Assembly (NCBI GenBank): GCA_910577295.1
Contig: CAJTLS010000015.1
Span: 1 to 64,000 of the forward strand
Length of the DNA: 64,000 nt
Source: an uncultured Eubacterium sp.
GTDB lineage: Bacteria; Bacillota; Clostridia; Lachnospirales; Lachnospiraceae
Direction: 5' to 3'
The notes below the pieces were generated by a model. The model did not search any database. It was not told where the DNA came from and saw only the letters and a program-made list of their open reading frames with translations. The number at the start of each line of letters is the position of its first letter. The first letter of the stretch is position 1. This document shows positions 50,659-60,220 of the stretch, piece by piece. A program made the position numbers and the translations under genes.

Positions 50659-53600
50659 ATGAAAACTATAAAGGTAAAAAAGATAGCGAAGAGTTTACTT
50701 GCCTGCGGCTTGATTTTGCAGGGTTTCATTTTTGCACCTGCGGCCTATGCGGAGGGAACGGATGATATTGTTTCGGTGCGGACGGTGGACCGTGATATCA
50801 TGGTAGGAACGACAGCAAATTCCCTCTATAGCAGTGACGAAATTATTAGCAAAATGGATTTGGATGCATCTTTGGCAAATCAGAGTTTTAATATGTCAAC
50901 TACCGAGATTGACGCTACAGATTTATCCAATTGGTATGTATATGACCATTACGACACGAAAGCATATGCAGATGAGGCGGCTTGGCAGGAGGCCACAGGA
51001 TATAATAAAAATCTGCGGCCGCATTTTACATATTCCGAAGCAGCTTCTAATGTTTTCTTTTCAACGCCGCTGACTGTTGAGGAGGCGTTGGAAAGGAATC
51101 AGAATACTGGAGGAACGGGAGGCAATGTTTACTATTTAAAAGAACATATTGTGGCAAGCAGCGAAAATGGTAATGCGGCCATGAAGTTTTATGGTTATGG
51201 AACTACCGGATGCACCGATTTTCTTTTCTATCCGGCGCAGGAGACGGGCACAAAGAAAGTAGAGTATACGATAAATGCAAAGGATGTTAAGACGCATTCA
51301 CTTTCGCAGGCAGGATTTTTGTTTAACTGTGGAATAACAGAGGATAAGCTGAGTGGTTATGCCTTAGTGTTTTCGTTCATTTCCGGACTAGCGCAGGAGG
51401 GAGATGACCCGAGAAATATCTGTGCGGGCGGTATTCAGTCTGCCGTTATTTATAAGATTACGAATGGACCGGTGGCGTTGCTCCATGAAGACAGTTCGAT
51501 GTTCTCTCCGATGAGTTCCTATATTACGCAATTGAAAAAGATAGATTTGTCTTCAATTTCATTTGACGGACATTTTGATGTTAGTAATATTGAGATGTTG
51601 ATTACGAATAACTCCTTAAAAGTATATATGACGGAAGCAGGTGAGCAATCCGGAGATAATCCGGAAAGGAAGACACTGTTTGATTTTCAAAATCAGAATA
51701 GCGGAGAGGATACTTATTGTAAAGATTATACTCCGTCCGGTTTTGGTGGTTTCGGACCAATTGTTCCTTATCAATTTCACAATTGCCAATATACTTCGTC
51801 GTACGTGTATTCGAATTTGAAAATGAGTATTTCGGAATCGGACTCCGTTCTTTCCGGTTTGAGTAATTGTGACTATACAAAGGCTACACAAAAGGACGGA
51901 CAATATGTTGACAATAATAAATATTTTGTGTTAATCGGGGACAATACAGAAGGAGAAAATGGCTTCAAAGATTGTTTTAAGCGAGATTTTGATGATGTAT
52001 ATTTGGAGATGTTGAAAAATCAGAGTGTAATGCTCATAACGAATCTCAATATCGAAAATATGGAAGGTAATATTAACGGAACCAATTACAATCTAAAAGA
52101 CTATTTAGGAGAAAATAACGTCGTTCAGATTCAGGGCAATACAGCAGAGGAACTGGCAGCAGAAATTGAGAGAGTGGTTGCAAATCAGCAATACTCCAAA
52201 GAAGAGGCTGAACAGGCAAAAGATGCGTTAGATGAGGCGACAGGAACCGGACACGATGACCATGCGACGGCAAGGTGTTTTGTAAGTTATAACGGGTTAC
52301 AGGTAGATAAAGTAAATGTGACGCGTATGGGAGAAGATAGTATCGAATTGCTCATTGATGATTCTCTGTCGATTAACGTAACTAATCCGACCCATATGCT
52401 CCGTTATCCGGATGGAACGACGAAAGTTCTGCCGGATAATAAAATTACCATTCAGGGAATTGCTAACTGGCCGACAGGAGAGTATACTGTCATATCCGAG
52501 TATGCGGAAAAAGTGTCTGCCAGAACAGTCTTTTCTGTTGTCTCAGCCCAGAACAGTTATTTAAACGGAGTGGGCGCGGACGAGGGAGCAAAGGATGACC
52601 ATCTGTCCTGTCTGGTGAATACGATAGGCGTGAATCGGGTGGCTGGAAAAAAAGAATATAAAACAGCTTTGATAGCCGACGAGGGTTATCAACTTCCCCA
52701 AAATATAGTAGTAAAAACAGATACGCTGACAAAGGGAACAACTACGGATGCTAATGGCGTAGTTAGAGACAGTGAAGGGAATCCGGTAGAATTGAAAACT
52801 CTTGTTCGCAATAGAGATTATACCTATGATTCTGCGACGGGTGAAATCGTAGTGGACAAAGACTGTATTACCGGAAATATATATTTGTACGCCAATACGG
52901 CGAAAGTCATCTATGACTTTACTAATGTAACAGCAGGAACGAATCCGGTTACCAGTGTTTCTTCTTTTGATAATAAAGATTTGGAAGTGAGGCTTTCTGT
53001 TGATTCGATATTGGAAATGCCAAAAAGTGTTACGGTGTCGGCTGGGGAAGAGAGCTTTGAAATTGCGCAGGACGAGACGAAGAATGTAAAGGGTGGAGTC
53101 ATTGCTTATTTGGGAAATAAGGTGCAGGTTTCGTCGTCGCTTTTAGGAAACAATATTACGATTAAGGCGTCTGCCGGAGTGTTCAAAGTACACTACATAT
53201 CGAACCATGAATGTATAGCGGAGGGCGGAGAAACGGCGGATATCTTTTACGGAAAGGATTATGATAATATTATTACCGTAGCGAAAGGCTATACGGTTGT
53301 TGATGCCAGTGCGGCCCTTGGCTCGGAGACGGACGACGAGGGAAATCCGCTGAAGCGTCCGGAGAGTTTTACATTTGAGCCGGAGACCTGTGCTTTCCAT
53401 GTAGATGGCGAAGAGATTCTAGATGATATTTATATTACGGTACGGGCAAAGAGAAACAACGGTAAGGTAACGGCAAATGTCACGAATCTGGAATTTGATG
53501 GCGAGTCATTCTGCGTGCCGGATACCGACTATACGGCGAAACTGACCGCTGAAAAAGGATATGCATTGCCGGAGCAGATTACTGTTACGGCAGATAATCA

Positions 53601-55302
53601 GGAGCTTTCCGCAGAAAGTTATGAATACAGTCCGGAAACCGGAGAGATTCGCATTGACGGCAACTTCGTAAGAGGAGACATTGTAATTCAGGCGGCGGCA
53701 GAAAAGCAGATTTTCACCGTAACGCCTGAAGTGAAGCATCTTGCATTTGAAGGTGATTTAGTTTGTGATATGCTGAACGATTATCTGGCAATATTAAAAG
53801 AAGAGCAGGGTTATGCGCTTCCGGAAACAATTCGCGTGACCGTGGATGGTGCGGATTTAGACGGCTTTAAGTATTCCAACGATACTGGAGAACTGCAGAT
53901 TTCCAAGAGTATGTTGACTGGCAATGTAGTTATTACTGCGGAGGGCGTGGCAAAAGAATTTCCGGTACATACGGAACTGGGAAATCTGAATTACGAGGGA
54001 GCTGCTACGGGCAATATGGAGCAGGCCTATAAAGCAAAAATCAGGCCTTATGAAAACTATTCACTTCCGGCTCACATCTCAATCAAAGTTGGCGGTGAGG
54101 TACTGGCAAAGGATGCATATTCCTATGATTCCATCACCGGTGATATTGAGATTTTCAAAGGCCAGATTAAAGATGATGTTTTGATACAGGCGAATGCGGA
54201 TAAGATAATTGTGCCGGCAAAGGAATATTATGTTTTGTATCGTCTGACAAATATGTCTGTCAGTGGAAGCGATAAAGCTGCTGACAATAAAGATTATATT
54301 GCCACGCTGCGTGCGAACGAGGGCTATTCACTACCGGCAGTCTTTTCTGTTACATCGGGAGATAAGCTGTTACGCCAGGGCGTTGATTATGGTTATAACG
54401 GTATTACGGGCGTCCTGACTATTCCGGCAGAAAGTATTAGCGGCAATATTGTAGTTGAGGCAGCAGGAAATCCAGTGACAAAGGTGGAGCAGAAAAAACC
54501 GGATGTCAGTAAACTGGTAGTAGTTCCACCGAAGTATGAAAACTCATTTGATGGAAAAGTTATTGGTGTAAATACGGAAATGGAATATTCCGTGGATGGT
54601 GGGAAAAGTTGGACAAAATGTAAGGGTGAGCAGATTACGGGATTAGGAACCGGAAAGGTCAGCATTCGTTTTTACGCTACCGGAACAAAGAACAGCAGTC
54701 CGATTGCCAACATTGAATTGGATTCTGCGACAATGGAATATTATATTCCGACAATCAGTATGTCAAAGCTGATGGGAAGAAATAAGAAATTCCAGTTGAA
54801 AATAAGGAATGTAAAAGGAGCGGCCGTAAAGGTTTCCAGTTCTAACCCATCGATAGTAAAAGTGAATAAAAAAGGCTTAATCACTTCCAAGAAAAAGACC
54901 GGTAAGGCGAAAGTCGTAGTGACAATTATTAAAGGCAAACATATCGTCCAGTATGTCGCTAAAGTTAAGGTTGTCAAAAAGGTAAAGAAAAACTATAGTC
55001 TCAGCAAATTTAAGACATCCTATAAAGCGCCGACGATTGCTCTTTACAAAAAACTTACCAAGGGAAAGAAATGGAAAGTGAAAATGACCCATACAAAGAA
55101 TGCTAAGATTTCGTTCCGCAGTTCGAATAAAAGCGTTGCTACGGTATCGAAGTCCGGCGTAGTAAAGGCAAAACGTTCCGGAAATACCCGCATTATGATT
55201 ACTGTTGCCAATGGCGGCGTTGTCGATAAGTATTATGTCGTATTGCGTGTATTCCAAAAAGGAGAGCGTTCGAATTTATCCTATCTGAAAGAAATAAAAT
55301 AA
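50659..55302 (+). CDS. Large secreted repeat protein with BIG2 tail
   Basis: 1547 residues. Signal peptide (LLACGLILQGFIFAPAAYA). The first 550 residues are a unique, Asn/Asp-rich extracellular region. At least five copies of an about 80-residue beta module follow, one near 655-755 and a run at about 937-1275; each has a DYxAxLxAxxGYxLPxxIxV line, an (S/N)YxYxxxTGExxI line and an (I/G)xGNIVIxA end. Residues about 1370-1540 are two lysine-rich BIG2-like domains (SSNPSIVKVNKKGLITSKKK, SFRSSNKSVATVSKSGVVKA). No LPXTG motif. A stalk or adhesin at the cell surface seems likely. AAGGGAAAAGGG precedes the ATG. Confidence 0.8.
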   Translation: MKTIKVKKIAKSLLACGLILQGFIFAPAAYAEGTDDIVSVRTVDRDIMVGTTANSLYSSDEIISKMDLDASLANQSFNMSTTEIDATDLSNWYVYDHYDTKAYADEAAWQEATGYNKNLRPHFTYSEAASNVFFSTPLTVEEALERNQNTGGTGGNVYYLKEHIVASSENGNAAMKFYGYGTTGCTDFLFYPAQETGTKKVEYTINAKDVKTHSLSQAGFLFNCGITEDKLSGYALVFSFISGLAQEGDDPRNICAGGIQSAVIYKITNGPVALLHEDSSMFSPMSSYITQLKKIDLSSISFDGHFDVSNIEMLITNNSLKVYMTEAGEQSGDNPERKTLFDFQNQNSGEDTYCKDYTPSGFGGFGPIVPYQFHNCQYTSSYVYSNLKMSISESDSVLSGLSNCDYTKATQKDGQYVDNNKYFVLIGDNTEGENGFKDCFKRDFDDVYLEMLKNQSVMLITNLNIENMEGNINGTNYNLKDYLGENNVVQIQGNTAEELAAEIERVVANQQYSKEEAEQAKDALDEATGTGHDDHATARCFVSYNGLQVDKVNVTRMGEDSIELLIDDSLSINVTNPTHMLRYPDGTTKVLPDNKITIQGIANWPTGEYTVISEYAEKVSARTVFSVVSAQNSYLNGVGADEGAKDDHLSCLVNTIGVNRVAGKKEYKTALIADEGYQLPQNIVVKTDTLTKGTTTDANGVVRDSEGNPVELKTLVRNRDYTYDSATGEIVVDKDCITGNIYLYANTAKVIYDFTNVTAGTNPVTSVSSFDNKDLEVRLSVDSILEMPKSVTVSAGEESFEIAQDETKNVKGGVIAYLGNKVQVSSSLLGNNITIKASAGVFKVHYISNHECIAEGGETADIFYGKDYDNIITVAKGYTVVDASAALGSETDDEGNPLKRPESFTFEPETCAFHVDGEEILDDIYITVRAKRNNGKVTANVTNLEFDGESFCVPDTDYTAKLTAEKGYALPEQITVTADNQELSAESYEYSPETGEIRIDGNFVRGDIVIQAAAEKQIFTVTPEVKHLAFEGDLVCDMLNDYLAILKEEQGYALPETIRVTVDGADLDGFKYSNDTGELQISKSMLTGNVVITAEGVAKEFPVHTELGNLNYEGAATGNMEQAYKAKIRPYENYSLPAHISIKVGGEVLAKDAYSYDSITGDIEIFKGQIKDDVLIQANADKIIVPAKEYYVLYRLTNMSVSGSDKAADNKDYIATLRANEGYSLPAVFSVTSGDKLLRQGVDYGYNGITGVLTIPAESISGNIVVEAAGNPVTKVEQKKPDVSKLVVVPPKYENSFDGKVIGVNTEMEYSVDGGKSWTKCKGEQITGLGTGKVSIRFYATGTKNSSPIANIELDSATMEYYIPTISMSKLMGRNKKFQLKIRNVKGAAVKVSSSNPSIVKVNKKGLITSKKKTGKAKVVVTIIKGKHIVQYVAKVKVVKKVKKNYSLSKFKTSYKAPTIALYKKLTKGKKWKVKMTHTKNAKISFRSSNKSVATVSKSGVVKAKRSGNTRIMITVANGGVVDKYYVVLRVFQKGERSNLSYLKEIK

Positions 55303-55317
55303 TATGCAGCAGCTTGC

Positions 55318-55346
55318 AAAAGGCGCGCGCTTTGGCGGCGCCTTTT
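55318..55346 (+). terminator. Rho-independent terminator
   Basis: AAAAGGCGC pairs with GCGCCTTTT around an 11-base loop, following the large surface protein gene. Confidence 0.8.
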
Positions 55347-55428
55347 GTTGTTTATGCGGGAATATTTCATGTTTCAAATGTCAATGATATGAGATAAACA
55401 ATACTATGTTTTCAGGATGGGGATAATT

Positions 55429-55710
55429 ATGGCAGTCAACAAGAAACAGTTTATTAAACAAATGGCAAAGAACGGGCACACAACACAGCTTGCCTGCAGG
55501 GAATATTTGAATCTGGCCCTCGATACCTTTTATGAGTTATTGCGGGATGGCAAAGAAATTAAGCTCTATGGTATTTTAAGCGCGGAATTAAAAACCATGC
55601 CGGAAAGGATGGCAAGAAATCCGCAAACAGGGAAAGAATGTATGGTGCCGGAGCATAAGCGGGTAAAGATAAAAATTAGCCAGACGTTTCGAGACAAATT
55701 GAATGATTAA
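55429..55710 (+). CDS. HU/IHF-like DNA-binding protein
   Basis: 93 residues from ATG 55429. FIKQMAKNGHTTQLACREYL, a helix pair, then GKEIKLYGILSAELKTMPER with the arm segment MARNPQTGKE and a final VKIKISQTFRDKLN match the HU/IHF fold. In canonical HU the arm reads RNPQTGEE with a proline at its tip, as here. It compacts or bends DNA. Slightly divergent from the housekeeping HU, so probably a paralog. Confidence 0.85.
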   Translation: MAVNKKQFIKQMAKNGHTTQLACREYLNLALDTFYELLRDGKEIKLYGILSAELKTMPERMARNPQTGKECMVPEHKRVKIKISQTFRDKLND

Positions 55711-55806
55711 GTCGATTTTCCGTAATGCTAAATATGAAAAGTGCATTGACGATTTAAGTCGAAAAAAGTATAATTATAGTAAAAAATGGAGGAGGATTTA
55801 CATACA

Positions 55807-56098
55807 ATGGTGGAAGCTGCCTTTATTGATTTTTACGGAACGGTTGTTCATGAAGACGGTGAAGTGATTGAGAAAATATCACAGGAAATTTTGAGAACCG
55901 GAACCGCAAGAAACAAATCGGAAATCGCTTCCTATTGGTGGAATGTGGATTGGAGATTCATTAAGTAGTGATGTTCAGGGAGCTTCTTCTGTTGGCATCA
56001 ATACAATATGGCTCAATCGAAAGGGACGGGAAATTCCGGAGGGAGTTATTGCCGTCAAAAATTTATTACAAGTATATGATACCGATTATTTTAACTAG
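55807..56098 (+). pseudogene. HAD-family hydrolase gene with internal deletion
   Basis: The frame from 55807 begins MVEAAFIDFYGTVVHEDGEV, the first HAD motif (DxYGT). At about 55940 it loses sense, while another frame gives MWIGDSLSSDVQGASSVGIN and TIWLNRKGREIPEGVIAVKN to 56098, the last HAD motif (GDSxxxD). About 130 residues expected between these motifs are absent, and the junction shifts frame. The gene is therefore dead by an internal deletion. Confidence 0.7.
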
Positions 56099-56123
56099 GT
56101 TTAAGAGAAAGAGGGGGAATTGG

Positions 56124-56846
56124 ATGTATTGTCAAAATTGCGGTAAACAAATGGAGGAAGGAGCGACATTTTGTTCGGAATGTGGTTCTTCTTTACAAAA
56201 TCAAAACACTTATACGACATCGAACAGTTATACAAAATCAAATAGTTATGCAGCTTCTTTTGAAATGGATTCGCAGAAAAAGGGAACCGCCATTGCAGCG
56301 TTGGTGTTAGGAATTTTCGGATTGTTGGCATGGATTATTCCGATTGTAGGCTTACCGATTGGGATTGTCGGCTTAGTGCTTGGAATCAAAGGAAGTAAGA
56401 AAAGCGGCAAAGGCATGGCGATTGCGGGGATTGTTTTAAGTACTATTTGTCTCATTCTTACGATTATCAATGGGGCCATTGGCGCTTATCAGGGGTATAA
56501 AGGAGAGGCTTGGTTTCAACAGGAGAAGAATGAATTTACGCTTAGGGACGAAAAAGGAAATATTTTGATGTCAGGTGGAATTGAGGCAGTGGAGCTGAAA
56601 TCTGTAGATTTGGGAAATGGTGAAAAACAATATTCAGCAGAGATTCGGTTTTCTGATTCCGCGGCGGAGAAATTTGCTCAAATAACGGCAGAACATATCG
56701 GAGAACAACTGGGAATATATATTAATGATAACAGGGTTTCTAATCCGCGTGTACAGTCTGAGATTAAAGGCGGCGTCTGTCAAATATTTACAGAAAGTTA
56801 CGAAGTCGCCAATCAAATGGTACAATCGCTTCGAAAATGCATATAA
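56124..56846 (+). CDS. Zinc-ribbon, DUF4190-like membrane protein with SecD-head-like domain
   Basis: 240 residues. A zinc ribbon (Cys3, 6, 17, 20; MYCQNCGKQMEEGATFCSEC) is followed by a Ser/Thr/Asn linker and two or three membrane segments of the DUF4190 type (IAALVLGIFGLLAWIIPIVG, GMAIAGIVLSTICLILTIIN). The C-terminal 75 residues (AEIRFSDSAAEKFAQITAEH, YINDNRVSNPRVQSEIKGGV) resemble the P1-head fold of the SecD translocation factor. GAGGGGG lies before ATG 56124. The role is unknown; the domain combination is unusual. Confidence 0.75.
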   Translation: MYCQNCGKQMEEGATFCSECGSSLQNQNTYTTSNSYTKSNSYAASFEMDSQKKGTAIAALVLGIFGLLAWIIPIVGLPIGIVGLVLGIKGSKKSGKGMAIAGIVLSTICLILTIINGAIGAYQGYKGEAWFQQEKNEFTLRDEKGNILMSGGIEAVELKSVDLGNGEKQYSAEIRFSDSAAEKFAQITAEHIGEQLGIYINDNRVSNPRVQSEIKGGVCQIFTESYEVANQMVQSLRKCI

Positions 56847-56868
56847 GCGAGGACGGAGGAAGTTTTTT

Positions 56869-57639
56869 GTGAATGAGTTTGTAAAAAATTTAGAGCGAAT
56901 CGAATTTGTCGTTACTATGGCTTGTACGGGAAAATGTAAACATTGCTCCCAAGGGAACCACGACTCTGTTTCCGAACATTTTCGTGCCGATGTGGCGGAA
57001 AAAGTGATATCCGATATATGCGGGAAATATAAAATTCAATCGCTAATGACTTTTGGTGGAGAGCCGCTGCTTTATCCAGAGGTCGTTTACCGGATACATA
57101 AAGCGGCAGCGGAGCAGGGAATCGCAAAAAGGGATTTGATTACCAATGGTTTTTTTACGAAAGACAATAAGCGCATTAATGAAGTTGTTGAAATGCTTGC
57201 GGATAGCGGGCTCAATGGAATTTGTCTATCCATTGATGCCTTTCATCAGGAAACAATACCGTTAGAGCCTGTCAAATATTTTGCGGAGTGTGTGGCAAAA
57301 ACTGACATGTCTATAAAGGTTCATCCGGCATGGCTGGTTGATGAAACAGATAATAATCCATACAACGTAAGAACAAGGGAGATTATGAAAGAGTTTGATT
57401 ATCTGAAAATTCCTGTTAGTTCGGGAAATGTAATTTTTCCGAGCGGAAATGCTGTCAAATATTTGGGTGAATATTTTGATGAGAATAAGGAATATACAAG
57501 CCCTTATGATGAGGATCCGAAAGATATCAGAGCAATTGGCTTTTTACCAAATGGCGATGTGTTAAATGGTAATGTATATCGGGATAATATAATCGACATT
57601 TTAAATGGGTATAGGCCATTAGATTGCTATGGAGTATAG
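56869..57639 (+). CDS. Radical SAM protein
   Basis: 256 residues from GTG 56869 (GGAGGA 8 bases upstream). The iron-sulfur motif CTGKCKHC (Cys19, 23, 26) and the GGEPLLYP block are typical. A SPASM-like tail line, GFLPNGDVLNGNVYRDNIID, lacks the extra cysteines, so only one cluster is expected. Such short enzymes often modify peptides or tRNA-linked substrates; no peptide substrate gene is evident next to it. It lies 22 bases after the zinc-ribbon gene and may be cotranscribed with it. Confidence 0.85.
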   Translation: MNEFVKNLERIEFVVTMACTGKCKHCSQGNHDSVSEHFRADVAEKVISDICGKYKIQSLMTFGGEPLLYPEVVYRIHKAAAEQGIAKRDLITNGFFTKDNKRINEVVEMLADSGLNGICLSIDAFHQETIPLEPVKYFAECVAKTDMSIKVHPAWLVDETDNNPYNVRTREIMKEFDYLKIPVSSGNVIFPSGNAVKYLGEYFDENKEYTSPYDEDPKDIRAIGFLPNGDVLNGNVYRDNIIDILNGYRPLDCYGV

Positions 57640-57755
57640 AGGAAAAAATGCAAATTTAATATATAAGTATGTTGTGGCTCATTGCAATGGCGAGAGAATA
57701 CTTAGTGGTATTGACAACGATTCGAAAGAAATATTGAAAGGGAAAGGAGACTATC

Positions 57756-58208
57756 ATGGCATTTTGTTTTAAATGTGGAAATCAATTACAAGACGGAGCC
57801 GTATTTTGTTCCAATTGTGGAACAAGAATTGATGGTGCGGCAAATACAAAATCAGAAGAGGAAGAAAAAGTTTTATTGGAAGGTTTATGCAATAGGATTA
57901 AAAGCAAGTTTAATGTTCAGAACGGACATGGGTTGCTTACAAATAAAAGATTTATTTATAACAAACATAGTCTGGCAAAAATAGCAGCAATTGGTCTGCT
58001 TGTTAATTTTACAAAAGGTACCTATGATTTTGATATTAAACTTTCCGACATTAAAGAAGTAAAGGATGGCAGGCAGGGGGTAAGCAAAACTATCATTTTT
58101 GTGAATCGATATGGTGAAGAATACAACTTCTATATTAAGAACAGGCAGAAGTGGGTTATTGAACTAACAAATTTGTTAGGAAGAGAGAAAGTCCACTGCT
58201 CCTTATAG
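57756..58208 (+). CDS. Zinc-ribbon protein with PH-like domain
   Basis: 150 residues. The zinc ribbon has Cys4, 7, 18 and 21 (FCFKCGNQLQDGAVFCSNCG). Residues about 40-145 form a PH/GRAM-like beta domain (GLLTNKRFIYNKH, YDFDIKLSDIKEVKDG). GGAAAGGAG lies before ATG 57756. It is paralogous in architecture to many Firmicutes zinc-ribbon membrane-associated proteins, but no membrane segment stands out beyond a weak one at about 73-86. Function unknown. Confidence 0.75.
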   Translation: MAFCFKCGNQLQDGAVFCSNCGTRIDGAANTKSEEEEKVLLEGLCNRIKSKFNVQNGHGLLTNKRFIYNKHSLAKIAAIGLLVNFTKGTYDFDIKLSDIKEVKDGRQGVSKTIIFVNRYGEEYNFYIKNRQKWVIELTNLLGREKVHCSL

Positions 58209-58239
58209 TTTGAATTCAAATTTTGAGTCAGGAATACGC

Positions 58240-58288
58240 AGACCGCCGTTATGGAATTTCGCCATATGCGGCGGTTTCTAATTTTTCT
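58240..58288 (+). terminator. Rho-independent terminator
   Basis: ACCGCCG with CGGCGGT, plus the inner GGAATTTCGCC section, followed by a T-rich run. Confidence 0.7.
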
Positions 58289-58461
58289 GTATTGGCTATG
58301 TGTGTTTTGTAGGCAATCTGCTCCTGTGACTTAGTGGAGACAGACCATATCTGAGCAGAGGTATTTGCACTTTTATGCAAAAAACGTCAATGACTATTAA
58401 TGATTAATGATGATTGACCGATATACAAATTGACAATATACAGCGAAAGGAAAGAAGCGGT

Positions 58462-58887
58462 ATGGCAAAGGAAGAAATTACAACGAGTGAATGGCAGATT
58501 ATGGAAGTTCTGTGGGCCTGTGGCGAACCCCTGACATCTTCCGAGGTCTACAAAAGGATGAAAGGAAATGTGGAAATGTCAATGAGAATGGTGCGGGTGT
58601 TGATGAATCGCCTGAACCAAAAAGACATTCTCGGTTATACAGTGGATGAGCGCGATTCGAGGGTTTACCACTATTATGTGCAGAAGTCAAGAGAGGAATG
58701 CGTGAAAGAAAAGAGCAGGAAGTTCGTGGACAGCTACTTTTCCGGCAATGGGACAAATGCGATGGCAGCGCTGCTACATAGTTTTGCCCTGACGGATGAA
58801 CAGATTGAGGAGCTGGAAGAGATTTTAGAGAAAAGCCGCAACCGCAGCACAGAGTCTCCGAACAAAGAGGGTGGGCCCCATGCCTGA
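58462..58887 (+). CDS. BlaI/MecI-type repressor
   Basis: 141 residues from ATG 58462, with AAAGGAAAG upstream. A winged helix (TTSEWQIMEVLWACGEPLTS, MRMVRVLMNRLNQKDILGYT) and a helical dimerization tail match the BlaI/MecI/CopY family. These proteins repress beta-lactam or copper stress genes and are cleaved after signalling by BlaR1. The stop overlaps the next gene by 8 bases. No beta-lactamase or PBP2a is adjacent, so the target is unknown. Confidence 0.88.
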   Translation: MAKEEITTSEWQIMEVLWACGEPLTSSEVYKRMKGNVEMSMRMVRVLMNRLNQKDILGYTVDERDSRVYHYYVQKSREECVKEKSRKFVDSYFSGNGTNAMAALLHSFALTDEQIEELEEILEKSRNRSTESPNKEGGPHA

Positions 58888-60127
58888 CTGGTCACAGATT
58901 GGCAGCCTCATGGATTTCTGTGCGGCGTATTACACGACTCAGCTTGTGCGGTGTGCGGTCATTTCCCTTTTGCTGGTCGCGATTGTGATGCTCTTCAGAA
59001 AGATACTTTTTTCAGGCCGGACTTTTTTAAAGGGGCTGTTATGGTCATCATTCCTTCTTGTCCCGTATCTGGGACGACTAAAGCTGTTTTATGAAAATGA
59101 AGTCATGCTGAGAATAACATGGTGGATAACGCAGGGGACAATGACCTGCCTGTGGGCTGACCGCATTTATGTGGCAGGCATTTTTATATCGGCTATATGC
59201 ATATTCGGAAAACGGCTCCGCCTCCGTAAGTCTGTTGCCGGTATGGAAAAGGTTTCGCTGGATAATATTCAGGTCAGTGTTCCGGACATGAATATTACGC
59301 CGTTTACGGTCGGAATGCTGAAACCAAAGATTGTCATTCCCAAAGTCATATTTGAGAACTATGACAGGGATGAACTAGCGGCTGTTGTGCAGCATGAGCA
59401 GACGCATATTCGGTTAGGACATTTGTGGTTTGGACTTGTATGGGATATTCTGCGGTGCCTTTTGTGGGTGAATCCGCTGCTGACAATCGTCCAGAAACAG
59501 TTCCGGGCAGATATGGAAGACATTTGTGACAGGGTGTGCATACAAAATAGTGGGAGGACAGCGCACGAGTATGGTCTGGTGTTGCTGAAAACTCTGAAAC
59601 TGCTGTGCTCCGGTTCGGAGAATACGCCGACTGCCGTTACCTATGTCAGGGAAAAGGAATTTGCAGACATGAAAAGACGGATGGGTGGGATTGTTGGTTT
59701 TCGTCCGTACCGGAAAAGGATGTGTGCGGGTATGGCAGCGGCTGCCGTTCTGGTGATTGCGTCTATTTTGCTGGCGGTATATATCCATTCCTATGCCCGA
59801 TATAGTGAGGATGAAAACATACTGGTATATGAATATGCTGATGGTGAAGGGACTGTTATTGCAAACGGTAACGGCAGACTTCAACAGATGATTTCACATG
59901 ATGACAGCTATGTTTACGTGGACAGGGAGGCATTTGAAGCTTTTTGCGCGGCAAACAATGTAGCGGGAGATGTTTTCATAGTTTTTGGAGGTGTTGAAAA
60001 ACTTCCCGGTTTTTCAAGTGGGGGAGAATCCTGCTTATATAAAACCGGTTCAGATGCTAGAGTAGTTCGGATTCCTTATGAAAAGAAGATGAATGGCTGG
60101 CTGGCGGCGTTGTTTAAAATATTGTAA
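58880..60127 (+). CDS. BlaR1/MecR1-type M56 metallopeptidase sensor
   Basis: 415 residues from ATG 58880; GTG 58871 is too close to AAAGAGG. Four membrane segments surround a cytosolic gluzincin domain with HEQTH (172-176) and the later ADMEDICDRVCI helix. The fourth membrane segment (MAAAAVLVIASILLAVYI) is followed by a short extracytoplasmic domain of about 110 residues. It lacks the penicillin-binding sensor domain of BlaR1, so it probably senses another signal or forms a short variant. It pairs with the upstream BlaI gene (8-base overlap). Confidence 0.85.
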   Translation: MPDWSQIGSLMDFCAAYYTTQLVRCAVISLLLVAIVMLFRKILFSGRTFLKGLLWSSFLLVPYLGRLKLFYENEVMLRITWWITQGTMTCLWADRIYVAGIFISAICIFGKRLRLRKSVAGMEKVSLDNIQVSVPDMNITPFTVGMLKPKIVIPKVIFENYDRDELAAVVQHEQTHIRLGHLWFGLVWDILRCLLWVNPLLTIVQKQFRADMEDICDRVCIQNSGRTAHEYGLVLLKTLKLLCSGSENTPTAVTYVREKEFADMKRRMGGIVGFRPYRKRMCAGMAAAAVLVIASILLAVYIHSYARYSEDENILVYEYADGEGTVIANGNGRLQQMISHDDSYVYVDREAFEAFCAANNVAGDVFIVFGGVEKLPGFSSGGESCLYKTGSDARVVRIPYEKKMNGWLAALFKIL

Positions 60128-60220
60128 GAGAAAAGGATTTCAAAAAATTATTAGGGAGGACAAATCCTCTGCTCCTGTAAGGGGCAGTCGCATTTTCTTT
60201 CGGAAAACAGGAGGATTATT

